A stretch of 64,000 nt of DNA from Megaustenia siamemsis (Eukaryota > Mollusca > Gastropoda > Stylommatophora > Ariophantidae), in the NCBI GenBank assembly GCA_032433765.1, contig JAVIAB010000047.1, forward strand, positions 18,388,011 to 18,452,010, written 5' to 3'. This document shows, one piece after another, positions 1-11,028 of this stretch. The notes under the pieces were generated by a model, which saw only the letters and a list, made by a program, of their open reading frames with translations, did not search any database and had not been told where the DNA came from. Numbering within the stretch: position 1 is the stretch's first letter; each line of letters starts with the position of its first letter. The translations under genes were made by a program, and so were the position numbers.

Positions 1-1260
1 GGAGAGAGCGAGAGAGAGAAGAGAGAGAGGGAGAAGGAGAGAGCGAGAGAGAGGGAGAGAGCGAGAGAGAGAGAGAAGAGAGAGAGGGAGAGGGAGAGAG
101 CGAGAGAGGGGGAGAGAGGGAGAGAGCGAGAGAGAGGGAGAGAGCGAGAGAGAGGGAGAGAGCGAGAGAGAGAAGAGAGAGAGGGAGAAGGAGAGAGCGA
201 GAGAGAGGGAGAGAGCGAGAGAGAGAAAGAAGAGAGAGAGGGAGAGGGAGAGAGCGAGAGAGAGGGAGAGAGCGAGAGAAAGAAGAGAGAGAGGGAGAAG
301 GAGAGAGCGAGAGAGAGGGAGAGTGCGAGAGAGAGAGAAGAGAGAGAGGGAGAGGGAGAGAGCGAGAGAGGGGGAGAGAGGGAGAGAGCGAGAGAGAGGG
401 AGAGAGCGAGAGAGAGGGAGAGAGCGAGAGAGAGAAGAGAGAGAGGGAGAAGGAGAGAGCGAGAGAGAGGGAGAGAGCGAGAGAGAGAAAGAAGAGAGAG
501 AGGGAGAGGGAGAGAGCGAGAGAGAGGGAGAGAGCGAGAGAAAGAAGAGAGAGAGGGAGAAGGAGAGAGCGAGAGAGAGGGAGAGAGCGAGAGAGCGAGA
601 GAGCGAGAGAGAGAGAAGAGAGAGAGGGAGCGAGCGAGAGAGAGAGAGGGGGAGAGAGAGAGGGAGAGAGGGGGAGAGAGGGAGAGAGGGAGAGAGAGAG
701 GGCGAGAGAGAGGGGGAGGGAGAGAGCGAGAAAGAGAGAGGGAGAGAGCGAGAGAGGGGGGAGGGAGAGAGCGAGAGAGAGAGGGAGAGGGAGAGGGAGA
801 GAGAGCGAGAGAGAGAGGGAGGGAGAGAGCGAGAGAGAGAGAAGAGAGGGGGAGAGCGAGAGAGAGATAGACGAGAGTGAGAGAGCGAGAGGGAGAGAAG
901 AGAGGGAGAGAGCGAGAGAGAGAGAGCGAGAGAGAGAAGAGAAGGAAAGAGCGAGAGAGAGAGAAGAGAGGGAGAGAGAGAAGAGAGGGAGAGAGCTAGA
1001 GAGAGAGGAAGAGAGAGAAAGGTAGAGAGCGAGAGAAAAGAGGGAGAGAGCGAGAGGTAGAGAGCGAGAGAGAGAAAGCGAGAGAGAGAGGGAGAGAGGG
1101 AGAAAGGGAGAGCGAGAGAGAGAAGAGAGGGAGAGAGCGAGAGAGAGAAAAGAGGGAGAGCGAGAGAGAGAGAGGGAGAGAGCGAGAGAGAAGAGAGAAG
1201 AGAGGGAGAGAGAAGAGAGGGAGAGAGCCAGAGAGAGAGAGAGAGGGGGGAGAGGTGAGC
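1..1260. repeat. GA-rich polypurine tract
   Basis: About 1.26 kb of nearly pure purine on the plus strand, built from irregular GAGAGAGCGAGAGAGAGGGAGA-type words. The occasional C in GAGCGAG gives a rough higher-order rhythm, and blocks of several hundred bases recur (for example around 60-300 and 340-580). A long open frame of alternating Arg and Glu at 323-880 is a by-product of the dinucleotide repeat and is not called as a gene. The strand asymmetry means the tract could form triplex DNA, which is an inference. It runs off the left edge. Confidence 0.95.
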
Positions 1261-1731
1261 GAGGGGTTGGTGGTATAGACAGTATCTCTAACCTTTGGAA
1301 CTCTACGCCATATTTTTGTTTGTTTGTTTGTTTGTTTGTTTGTTTCTTTCTTTCTTTGATGACTAATATATTACAAACAATGTGCTCGACACTTTTGACA
1401 GCAGAAATATTCTGCCACAAACTAAAAGTTCAAAACGTTATTACAAGTCAAGAAAGTTAAATAGTTAATATATTTATAATGTGTTCATGGCAGAGTGCTG
1501 CTGTGAAGATCATGAATAAAAGTTGCACGCCCAGTGCAGTCGTCATATAGTGTGCATGTAAGAAGATTATTTTCCTCAGACCAGATACCTGACACAAAGT
1601 AGCCTTATCAAAAATCAAATTACAATTGTAAACAGTGGATTTGAATCTTTAACTGTTTAGGCTTAATAGAGCAACCAATTAAAGACTTTCCTCTAGACTG
1701 TGACGTCAACATGGCGATAAATACATTGCGT
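1261..1731. other. No gene seen; short TTTG microsatellite
   Basis: AT-rich sequence without a supportable reading frame. A (TTTG)n microsatellite of about eight units followed by TTTC units sits at 1313-1357. The rest shows nothing recognisable. Confidence 0.6.
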
Positions 1732-2542
1732 TGTTATGTTAAGCAGGTAACCACTGTTATTTTAAGCATGTAGTCATTGTTATGCAAAAAATCTAGCCAC
1801 TGTTATGTTAAGGGTATAGACACCGTTATGTTAAGCATGTAACCACAGTTATTTTAAGCATGTAGTCATTGTTATGCAAAGCATGTAGCCACTGTTATGC
1901 TAAGCGTATAGACACCGTTATGCTAAACATGTAGCCACTGTTATTCTAAGCATGTAGCCACTGTTATGTTAAGCATGTAGCCACTGTTATGTTAAGCATG
2001 TAGACACTGTTATGTACAGCATGCAGGCACTGTTATGCTAAGCATGTAGCCACTGTTATGTTAAGCATATATACATTGTTGTGCTAGGCATGTAGCCACT
2101 GTTATGTTAAGCGTATAGATACCGTTATGCTAACATGTAGCCACTGTTATACTAAGCATATAGCCATTGTTATGCAAAGCATGTAGCCACTGTTATGTTA
2201 AGCACGTAGACATTGTTATGCTAAGCATGTAGCCCCTCTTATGTTAAGCATGTAGCCACTGTTCTGTTAAGCATATATACATTGTTATGCTAAGCATGTA
2301 GCCACTGTTATGTTAAGCACGTAGACATTGTTATGCTAAGCATGTAGCCCCTCTTATGTTAAGCATGTAGCCACTGTTCTGTTAAGCATATATACATTGT
2401 TATGCTAAGCATGTAGCCACTGTTATGCTAAGCGTATAGACACCGTTAAGCTAATATGTAGCCACTGTTATACTAAGCATATAGACACTGTTACGCTAAA
2501 CATGTAGCTAATTTCATGCTAAGCACATAGAGACTGTTATGC
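1732..2542. repeat. 23-bp minisatellite, about 35 units
   Basis: Tandem units of the form AAGCATGTAGCCACTGTTATG plus TT or CT, 23 bp long, run to the left end of a transposon and resume for half a unit immediately beyond it (4666-4677). Variant units recur with a 115-bp (five-unit) period; the CCCCTCTT variant occurs at 2232 and again 115 bp later. The array was therefore expanded in multi-unit blocks. Confidence 0.93.
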
Positions 2543-2544
2543 TA

Positions 2545-4663
2545 TAGCTCGTTTCAAAACATTTGCCCAACTTCAAAACGCTATTACTCTCTAACTGTTT
2601 GTTAAATACTTTTGAAATTTTCCAAATGTTATTAGAATGCAAAAGACCCTTTAAATGTATACTTAACAAATATCTTGCAGCTGCAGTTTTCTTAAAGCGG
2701 CGATATTTCTTTGATGTTTGTCAAAATTGTAAATTGTGAAGCCCTAAAAAATAGAAATTACCGTAGTTGCTGGTCTACGATTAATTTTCACTAGGTAAAG
2801 GCGTGGCCGTAATGGGGAAATAACTGGATAAAACAAAACACCAGGAGAATTATTGTCTGCTCAGTTCGAGGACGGACGATAATAATATCAAGGTATACCT
2901 GTATGTCCAATTTTCATAGTTGTGTGGTCCTGAAAAGGACCGTTTGTTGAAATAATTTAAGGTAATATAGGGGCCAACATTGTGGGGGCTATATACTTTC
3001 ATTCTGAATCAGACGCGTCTAAAAGATTAATAACTGTTTGGGGTTGAACATTCCACAAACCATCATTTTTCCAATATTCCTCTTCCTGTTTTAAGACGTG
3101 GTCTTCACATTTAGCCCAATAATCTTTGTCTATATTTAATAAAGCGAGATTAGCAAGAGTCTTTACATCGCATATTTTGAATGTTGTATTTCCATCTGCC
3201 ACTTGTCCTTTTAATTTTGCCCAGATTAGTTCTATTGGATTTAAATGAGCATGGTAAGGTGGCAGCCTCAAACTTATATGACCGTGCTCTTGGATAATCT
3301 TATCTATTTGAAAAATCTTTGTCCTCTGTTTTTGCTTTACTAGAAATAGTAATTCAGGTTTTAAGTAGATGTTATTAAATTGTATGTGCTCCTTTGTGAG
3401 CCATATCTTAATAGCATCTTTTGTACTGGATGACGTCGGGACTTTATCTTCAAGTGCAACAATGTTGTGGTACGCTGCATTGTCCATTATTAGGCAAGAT
3501 GGTCGATCTAGTGATGGGAGAACAGAATTTTCACTCCAATGTCTAAATATGTGACCATTCATCTCAGAGTGATAATCCCGATTGTCTATGGATTTTGAAA
3601 GAAAAATGAGCTCTGCATTCTGTATTAGTCCATGTTGTCGACTACCTGCATGAGCAATTATCAAGCGCTGTCCTTTGCTGCTAGGTATTAATCTCTTAAT
3701 CTTTCCATCTGATGACTGCCATTCCCTTTGGTTAGTGTGGTGAGCATTGATCCATGTTTCATCCAAGTACACAATATCATAACCTTGCTTGCGCACCTCT
3801 TTTACTTCACGTAAGTACTTGCTTCTCATGACTACTATATGTGGCTTCTCACAGATGATGTTTCGTCCATTGGAATACTTTCTGAATGTAAAGCCTGCAG
3901 CTCTCACATTCCTCCATAATGTAGACTTTGATATTTCAATACTGTTGTTCTTTTTCAGCGATACTTTTAATTTTCTTATTGTAACAGTTTCATTCATACC
4001 CAACATTTTGCGAATTTCACTTCTAATAAGTTCACTGTCGAAATTATCCAACATTTTTGCTCTTCCTTGTGATTTTGTATATTTGGAACATTGACGGTCA
4101 CGTGCTTGAATCCAGCGATTAAATGACCGTTTAGATAAATCCAAAATGTGTCTTGTCCTATTCTCAGGGTTTTCTAAAGAATGAAATAATCTTCCTCGTT
4201 TAGCCTCTTTGCAAAAATAGTCATACATTTTTATTGCGATGTTTTGTAAACTGCAGAATTTCATTTTAAGACTCATGATAAATGTTATTGTTCGACGTTA
4301 CGCCGCTGAATTAACGGAAATGGAACACACAATGTCTCGTGTTTACCACAAGTGTCTAATTGTGTCAGGAAAACTCACGCGGAAAGCGTGCAAAATCGTA
4401 AATTTGAGCGTGTATGGATTTGTAATCGCTATTTTTAACTTAAATACTGTAAACACTAAGTTTTGACTACATCAATGGGTCGTTATAAATTTATATAAAT
4501 CAAATAAGCAATAATAATAACCAAATGTTTGTTTTTAATGAAATTAATTCCCTGTTGGGTTCTAATCATTATAACTATACATGCAAATTTTCAAAAAAAA
4601 TTACAAAAAGCGGTTTAAAAGATATTGATTTTTAAAGTTGGGCACGACTTATGAAACAAGCTA
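2545..4663 (-). mobile_element. Complete DD83E Tc1/mariner-type transposon (Sailor-like)
   Basis: A 2,119-bp element with both ends intact. The left end starts TAGCTCGTTTC and the right end is the inverse, GAAACAAGCTA. The inverted repeats run about 34 bp with a few mismatches and share a GCCCAACTT block. It is flanked by TA on both sides (2543-2544 and 4664-4665), and removing the element plus one TA restores a normal 23-bp minisatellite unit, which proves insertion. It carries a single transposase gene on the minus strand. The unusual distance between the last two catalytic residues fits the IS630/Tc1/mariner group described as Sailor (DD82E). That name is from memory and rests on spacing alone. 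Confidence 0.9.
2999..4276 (-). CDS. DD83E transposase, 425 aa, apparently intact
   Basis: Uninterrupted ATG-to-TGA frame inside the transposon at 2545-4663. It would cut and paste the element at TA sites through a DDE RNase H-fold nuclease. A helix-turn-helix-like N-terminal region (residues about 45-130) precedes the catalytic core. The first catalytic Asp is in LDETW (D172), the second in IMDNAAYH (D265) and the Glu in LNPIELIWAKLK (E349). D265 and E349 are separated by 83 residues, far more than the 34-41 usual for Tc1 and mariner. The extra segment is rich in Lys and Gln (about residues 285-330). The C-terminus ends in an acidic DASDSE. No frameshift or stop is visible. Whether it is active is unknown. 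Assignment to a DDE transposase is firm; the subfamily is less certain. Confidence 0.9.
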   Translation of the reverse strand: MSLKMKFCSLQNIAIKMYDYFCKEAKRGRLFHSLENPENRTRHILDLSKRSFNRWIQARDRQCSKYTKSQGRAKMLDNFDSELIRSEIRKMLGMNETVTIRKLKVSLKKNNSIEISKSTLWRNVRAAGFTFRKYSNGRNIICEKPHIVVMRSKYLREVKEVRKQGYDIVYLDETWINAHHTNQREWQSSDGKIKRLIPSSKGQRLIIAHAGSRQHGLIQNAELIFLSKSIDNRDYHSEMNGHIFRHWSENSVLPSLDRPSCLIMDNAAYHNIVALEDKVPTSSSTKDAIKIWLTKEHIQFNNIYLKPELLFLVKQKQRTKIFQIDKIIQEHGHISLRLPPYHAHLNPIELIWAKLKGQVADGNTTFKICDVKTLANLALLNIDKDYWAKCEDHVLKQEEEYWKNDGLWNVQPQTVINLLDASDSE

Positions 4664-4689
4664 TAAGCATGTAGCCCAGTGCATTTGAT

Positions 4690-5007
4690 TTTAACATGTG
4701 TCTCGCTTTTCCTGATCCCACCTTTTTTACCTGTCCAGCTTGTTTAAGCCAATCGTAGCATTGCTACCTCTAGAACGTTCTACATTTGATTATAATGTTG
4801 CGTAGTGTCAAATATGATCCTTCATAGGTGACATGGCTACAGCTGGCCTGTGACATTCTCTAGATCAAGTCATCATTATAATACTCAATAGTCCTTGGTG
4901 GTTGTGGCCGACATTTGACGACTCATTCACAATTTCCCTTCGTGAAGGGCTTCAGCAATTGAATACATAACGAAGCTGAGTGTCAACGATAAGAGGAGGC
5001 GGGGGTG
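4690..5007. other. No feature recognised
   Basis: Sequence between the minisatellite remnant and the SINE. No supportable gene or repeat was seen. Confidence 0.5.
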
Positions 5008-5009
5008 GG

Positions 5010-5270
5010 TGGGTACCAGTTGGTCTCGAGGCAAGACGCCGGCTCGAGACAGAGAGGTTGTGAGTTCAAATCCGGGCAGCCCCAGTTTGGGTTTTTATTT
5101 AGAATTTCTCTCTGCGGCAACCACTCCTGGTCCCATCAGTGAGGCCCGGCTTGAAACGTCAAATTACTCATGAACGGAAAAAAAATATGAGTACCTTCGA
5201 AGACGGAGTTATCTGCCTGTGCGGCGAGGGAACTCTGAGCACACGGCTGCCAGGGAAAACGGATTAACAC
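5010..5270 (+). mobile_element. tRNA-derived SINE, family 1
   Basis: A tRNA-like head carries a B-box-like GTGAGTTCAAATCC at about 5060, followed by a body with CTCTCTGCGGCAACCACTCC and ATATGAGTACCTTCGAAGA. A second copy with the same order of blocks lies on the opposite strand at 63660-63900, which confirms that it is a dispersed repeat. The tail ends near GCTGCCAGGGAAAACGGATTAAC. The conserved central block suggests one of the core-domain SINE superfamilies, but I cannot say which. Confidence 0.8.
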
Positions 5271-6720
5271 ACACAATTCAGTTACTAGTCTCTAGGGACA
5301 TCGTCACAAGTAAAAAGCTGGCGAACGAAAACAAAAATGATAAGAGTATACTATATCAATCTTTATGTATTTTATGTAATCTTCTAATTATAACTCATTA
5401 CTTCAAACATCGGTCAGATAATTCAACATCCAAACAAAACTATAACAGTTTTCTTATATTTTATATTATCCTCTAATTACAGTTCTACAATTCAATCCAA
5501 TAAGCGCACACTTCTAATGACAAAAATATAATTCAGAGACGGTTTATAAATATAATCTTTATTTCCAAAATCAGGCAAGAGCATAGCGGCTAAAAGTCCA
5601 GACATAAATATTTCTATATCAAAAACAAAAACATGTTTGTTACAATAATTTCCATTTAATGAAAAATAATTATACTTTCAGATAAAGAATATACGTGACA
5701 ACGTGTCATTATATGGAATTATACAAGTTAATTCAAATAGTGACTGGTAACAAATATTTCAAATTGTGTTGTTTATTTTACATAACACGTGTAAACACGA
5801 GATTTCCTTTGTTTACTCGATAAGTCTTAGTGTCCATTTTAAACGTGCACCCTGGAATAGTCTCCGGAAAAAAAAAAATATTCTCTTCAATACAAACCGC
5901 CAGTTTGGAATTTTGACTTCCCACAGCTCATATTAGTTATTGACGACTGACTGTGTGTCTATATGTTCGGAATTGGAGTCATCAACGATGGCCTAACATC
6001 ATCAAGTGCTACGATGATCATCATTTTTGGGAGGACGTGACTTACCGGTATATGGGGATAGGCGGCGGGAACAAATGGAGGCTACGCATGAAATGTGTTC
6101 CTTGTTGCAGTTTCCTCATATTACAAGTCGCATGTCTGTGTTAGTCACCTCTAGTGACTCGGGCAGATGGTGCTCGTAAACCTGGGAAGGCCGACCATCT
6201 AAGGGCAGAATCCCCCGACAGAAAAGATCAACTGCTGCCTTGCAGGAAGATTGGGGACAATCAAAGTCTAAGGAAAGCAAACCTGAAAAAATGCTGGCTG
6301 AAATCGGATGCACTGGGCCACTGGCGCAGAACACAGTGCAACGTATTAACGGGTGTTCAGTCAGAGTGGATCTGACAGACTCTAATTGTGATGTTCTGTC
6401 TGTGGGGGCGATCAACACACTTAGCCTGACAGCTGACTTCATATGAGAGTCTGGAATCCTTACTCTGATTGAGTCCTGAACGCAGAGAGAGAGATATTAG
6501 TTACAAACTTCAGTCACATATCTGGGGTTTTTCTTTTCCCATATCATGCATTCTACGTGTCAATCATCTTTATGACTTGGCAAGAGCGTGACATGCATGG
6601 GAATTTGAAAATCTGTTTGAAAAGATGGCGGCAACCTTGCAACTGTGCATACAGCAAGACAAGCGAAGTTTTGAGAGTTGTATGTTTAGTGAGGCTGTGA
6701 AATCTGTAGAGGTTCCTAAT
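5271..6720. other. Unidentified AT-rich sequence
   Basis: About 1.4 kb without a convincing gene. Short reading frames at 5953-6144 and 6116-6446 lie on both strands in overlapping frames and show no recognisable motif. The interval 6150-6450 is more GC-rich than its surroundings and could be old element-derived sequence. Confidence 0.4.
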
Positions 6721-7074
6721 CGGTTGAGAATTCAATGTCATGTCGTACACTAGTATTGTGAATACCTAGATGTTCAAATCGGTTGAGAATTCAATGTCAT
6801 GTCGTACACTAGTATTGTGAATACCTAGATGTTCAAATAGGTTGAGAATTCAATGTCATGTCGTACACTAGTATTGTGAATACCTAGATGTTCAAATCGG
6901 TTGAGAATTCAATGTCATGTCGTACACTAGTATTGTGAATACCTAGATGTTCAAATCGGTTGAGAATTCAATGTCATATCGTACACTAGTATTGTGAATA
7001 CCTAGATGTTCAAATAGGTTGAGAATTCAATGTCATGTCGTACACTAGTATTGTGAATACCTAGATGTTCAAGA
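6721..7074. repeat. 59-bp tandem repeat, six units
   Basis: Six consecutive 59-bp units (starting at 6721, 6780, 6839, 6898, 6957 and 7016), nearly identical, each holding GAATTCAATGTCATGTCGTA and ACTAGTATTGTGAATACC. Differences are limited to single bases such as CGG/AGG at the unit start and one CATGTC/CATATC change. High identity implies recent expansion. A LINE 3' fragment begins just downstream. Confidence 0.95.
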
Positions 7075-7089
7075 ACGGTGTCTCAAGTA

Positions 7090-7500
7090 CGAGTATTCAT
7101 CTCTACTAAGAAGATACAGACCTTCATTAATGGATGCTTGCGCAGAATAAAAGGATGGAAATGGCAGGACAAAATCACTAACATAGAATTATAGAAATGT
7201 ACCAATCAAAAACCAGGGGATAAGAAGATATAGCGAAAAAGATGGCGCTGGATAGGACAAACACTGCGGAAGCCAACTGAGAGTATCACACAACATGCCC
7301 TTTTATAATCTCGAAGGTAAAAGACAAAGAGGAAGACCACCATATTCTTGGAGAAGATAGATGGAAGCAGAGATGAAGATGATGGGAGAGACAAGGAACG
7401 ATCTTTGAAAAATGGCAAAAAAAACATACGGGCTAGGAAAGTGTTTGTCGAAGACTACATTACTCCACAGGGAGTTGAAAGGTAGAAAAAGAAGGGGGAG
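7090..7500 (+). pseudogene. LINE-A 3' end, reverse transcriptase C-terminus, decayed
   Basis: Plus-strand fragment matching the C-terminal part of the LINE at 22272-24264. The translated blocks GCLRRIKGWKWQDK, RRWRWIGQTLRKPTESI and the Gly-Arg-Pro-rich end can be read, with in-frame stops (for example near 7193). It ends in the same GGTAGAAAAAGAAG-type purine tail as the larger copy. It is a 5'-truncated dead copy. This copy preserves a base that the 22-kb copy has lost, which helps to place the frameshift there. Confidence 0.8.
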
Positions 7501-7915
7501 TGCTGTGCAGTCACGAAAAACAACATTACAGAAGTGGCAAATTTTATACTGGAAAAACCAACACGTCACAGTGAAGGAAGTAACATTCCTACTAATATAT
7601 GAGTTGGATTAGTGCATTCACGGCGTGCTCAACGTAAAGTAAAAATGATGTGTACCAAAGCGGCGGTGCATGAAATATTTCTTTCCCTGTGGCTTGCCAA
7701 GCTGACATGAGAGAAGTGCACTAGAGGACTTGTTGAATAGTTTTCCTACTTCTTCCCTTCCTCATTTTCCTTTCAGTGTCGAGGGGAGGTATAATTACCG
7801 GTCCTTTTTAGTCTTATTTTGGCCTCTTCCACTGTTATGTTCCCTAGTGTGTCTAATAACCTGGCAATCTATATTTTTCGTGAGCGACCCTTGAGTCTAC
7901 TGTTCAAGGGACGTT
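7501..7915. other. No feature recognised
   Basis: Intervening sequence between two LINE fragments. It may include 3' untranslated sequence of the minus-strand LINE that follows. Nothing else was seen. Confidence 0.4.
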
Positions 7916-7917
7916 TA

Positions 7918-8495
7918 TTAAAGGCTCGTTGTGTTGTGTTTTGATCTTTCTATCTTATCACGCAGCCAAACCATGTCTTCTGGCATGCGTCTGACACATT
8001 TAATCTCAGTAGTGGTTATTATTCTTAGTGTTCTTGAATCCAAAGACCTGGTCTGGTATTGGTAGCACAAAGTTGGGATGAATAGTGTGTTGTAGAGTGT
8101 CCGTTTTTCCTCGTTGGACAGAAGTCGTGATAGCTGTCCAATGATTTGACAAGCTTTGTTGCATCTTGAGTATATTTCTGCTGCTTGTGAATTGTCTGTT
8201 GTCACTAGATTTCCTAGATATTTAAATTGCTCCACTTGTTTTAATTGCCTGTCGTCTATCGTTATGTTGATTTTATATTTCTCTTATGCGGTACTCATGA
8301 CTTCTGTTTTGTTGATTTTAATTTTCGTGTTGTATTGGGTGCCTGTGCTATTAAGTCTATTTAAGTGTTCCTGTGTGTCTTTTGATTTTCCGTGTATTAG
8401 TGTCTGATCGTCTACAGATAGAAGCTCTTTGATCTCCTCAGTTTCCGGTGGGTTGGCCAAGTTATATTTGCTGTCAGTGTAAGGAATATACAAAA
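7918..8495 (-). pseudogene. LINE-E reverse transcriptase fragment, decayed
   Basis: Two minus-strand frames (8284-8493, then 7918-8235) are consecutive pieces of a non-LTR retrotransposon RT. The first has a changed active-site block (SVDDQTLIHG where related copies read FADDQVLIHE), which would disable it. The second has the conserved EQFKYLGNLVT and FIPTLCYQYQTRSLD blocks. A frameshift or stop separates them, and the 5' and 3' ends are missing. Closest relatives in this window are the copies at 17707-18612 and 31040-32050. Confidence 0.8.
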
Positions 8496-8747
8496 GGGAA
8501 AAAGCGCACTACTAAATTACTGCTTCCTAAATTCGAAATGAAACAGTGACAATACCATTATTTCTGTATTTGCACAAAATACACTGCAAACACAAAAAAG
8601 AAACCTGGTTTTTCATTGAATGCAACTTGTAGTTTAAGTTTGCAAATTCTTTCTCAATTCATCCAGGTGGCTTGCTTGACATTTTTGGTGATTAAATTTA
8701 GCTTCTGATTATTGGTTAGTGGAGTGGCCATGTTTGCATCATCATCA
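8496..8747. other. No feature recognised
   Basis: AT-rich spacer between LINE fragments. Confidence 0.4.
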
Positions 8748-9420
8748 TCAAGTACCGTGCCTACTGGCGTAGGTGATCATTTGTCTCCACAATTTTCGAT
8801 CTCGGCAGCTATTTATCATTGATGTTGTTGATCTTCTGCCAAGCCATTCTCTTAAGCCGTCTGTTATTTTCTCTCCTTGCTTCCCTCTATCACTTCGTCC
8901 CTCAATTTTTTCAGTTGTTACAATATATTCCAGTTGTTCTCTTCTCATTACATTGCCAAAAAATGATGATTGTCTCTTCCTAATGTTGGAAATTTGTTCT
9001 CTTTTTGCTTTGACCTCTTTCAGAGCATCTTCATTACTCTTCTTAGCTGTCCATGGTACTCTCAATATTCTTCTGTAAAACCACATTTCTACAGACTCCA
9101 GTGATTTTCTTGTCTGTTGTCCTATTGTCCATGATTCGCATTCATATGTTAATACTGGCTCTACATAACATTTAAGAACTCTTTTCTTGTTTCTATTGTC
9201 AAAACTGGATGCATAGTATCTTCCTCATTTTTTGGAAAGCTGTTTTTGCCTGAGCCATTCTGCATATCACCTCTTTTGTGCATCTTCCGTCTGAGGTTAA
9301 CAAAGTTCCCAAATATTTAAATTCATTTACCTGTTTTAATATTGCTCCACTTGTCTTTATTTTGCACTGAGGTGATGTCTTTTTCTTTGTTGTTATCATT
9401 ACCTCTGTCAATGTTTGCAT
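8748..9420 (-). pseudogene. LINE-B 3' end (RT thumb and C-terminal domain)
   Basis: A minus-strand fragment begins with an RT block (NEFKYLGTLLTSDGRCTKEV, 9199-9420) and, after a break, continues into a conserved C-terminal region (8748-9086: MWFYRRILRVPWT, then GRSDRGKQGEKITD and RKLWRQMITYASRHGT). The 3' end carries a (TGA)n-type tail, seen as TGCATCATCATCATCAAG on the plus strand. The same C-terminal module recurs at 30336-30793, 54608-54800 and 59690-60115, so this is a repeated family. Dead copy: frameshifted and 5'-truncated. Confidence 0.85.
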
Positions 9421-9424
9421 AATA

Positions 9425-10105
9425 ACATTAAATGGAAATGTAAGAGATGCTTCTCTTCAACTAATACACACCTCCCTGTTCTGTAGATGTACTGTCACAT
9501 ATTTATACATTTTGATTTCTACATTAAATGATATATATCTTCAGCTTCGATTTTCCCAACTTTAGAGAATGATTTTTCTACTCGTTTCAAATATACTTTC
9601 TGTTTATATTTTGATTCTTCTATCTGATTTTCATTTAAACCGTGCTTCTGTATTTCTTTCGACATAATTTTTTTGAAGTGCTATTCTGCTGCATCTTTTC
9701 TAACTTAATATGATGTTAATGTTCTTTTTTTCTGGATTAAACACTTTCTTATAAACAATATACATCAGTGCATGCAATAGACAAGACTTCTGATTAAAAA
9801 TGTATTCGTTCATTTCCTTATTTTCTATAATAGATGCTATACTTTATAATTGATTGATTCGAAAACAACAAAATAATTAATCTTTGGTATACTTTAATGA
9901 AGTGCTTACTTGATAATTACTGAACATTCTTTTGTCATAGTAATTGTTCAGACACTCAATCAAATGTATGCTGGGACTTACCATTGCAAGGTTAAATGTT
10001 ATATATAGCTATTTAGTAACACAAATATAACAGCAAATGGCACACATAAAAAGCAAACAAAAGACATGCGGAGCCATCACTGCACTAAATGATATATGGA
10101 AGACA
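9425..10105. other. No feature recognised
   Basis: AT-rich sequence with no supportable gene or repeat. Confidence 0.5.
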
Positions 10106-10109
10106 ACAG

Positions 10110-10570
10110 TAACTACGTCAATAAAAGCATTTTCTTGGTAAAATCTGTTCTATGGTTTGGCAGTGACACGTTGAGAACAGGAAAAACATGAGAAATGGAC
10201 AGACTCATGTTAAAGAATGACCAAAGAAGCAGTGGGTGGAAAAGGTGCACCAAAATGACTATCACAGAACTATGGTAAAATGAATAGCAAACAACAATCA
10301 AAGAAGCGATGCTACATGGATTATTTAGCTCGATAAGACATAAACAATTGAAGGCAACATGGACATATGACAAGACACCGTCTTTTTTTTTCAATTCCCC
10401 AGGGAATCAGCTAAGACTGGAGACAAAAATATACTTGGATTGAGAGGTAGAAACAGAAGTAGTGTATCGTGCACATTCGATCTGACTTGGATACAAAGAC
10501 AAAGAGGAAGGAGGAAGGACGAAAGATTTACGCCTATAAGTACAAGAGTTATATAGAGACTGCGGCAAGC
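10110..10570 (+). pseudogene. Highly decayed LINE-A-like C-terminal fragment
   Basis: Reading the plus strand with frameshifts gives a recognisable order of blocks: a KSVL-x-GS-x-T motif near 10140, SGWK followed by TELW near 10230-10275, and QRQRGRRK near 10495. They align in order with KSVLLYGCETW, GWKWQDK-VELW and GKRQRGRPR of the LINE at 22272-24264. Many stops are present. The call rests on block order and is moderate at best. Confidence 0.45.
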
Positions 10571-11028
10571 TGCTCCAAGCTGTGCCAAGCCAGAGTGATG
10601 CAATGATATATATGTATATATGTATAGGACTTGTATAGGACACGAAGGGGGTAGTTGATGGATAATTGGTTATTGAATCATGAGTGATGGACATCGCTGT
10701 TTCGCGCCATTTTCAACTTCCAATAGGGCGAGTGTATATTGTCCGGCTATAGACCACGCCCACTCCGGAAGTGAAACTACCATATTTGGGAGTAGTGATA
10801 CGTTAGTTATTTCAAAGATATGGTGAACATATATACATACAATAGTAATAAATTAATAGTTATTATATGTACGTGGACGTAAAGGGACCGTGTTTAAGAT
10901 AGATATGGACCATAACCAGGTGTATATACATAAATATAATGACAAATCTCGGGGACGGCATGAACGAACAGTAAATATTCTCCCACGCTTTCGTCTCCCA
11001 AATGTTATCTAATAGATATGTAACATCA
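10571..11028. other. No feature recognised
   Basis: AT-rich; includes a short (TATA/TATG) stretch near 10605-10625. No gene seen. Confidence 0.45.

Noticed and set aside
323..880. 185-codon open frame rich in Arg and Glu
   Set aside because: It is the translation of a GA-dinucleotide tract; such tracts are open in several frames by nature.
7206..7569. Hydrophobic minus-strand frames that look like membrane proteins
   Set aside because: They are antisense to a LINE C-terminal region; purine-rich LINE coding gives Phe/Leu/Ser-rich antisense frames. The same holds for many others, such as 22591-24120 plus and 31122-31634 minus.
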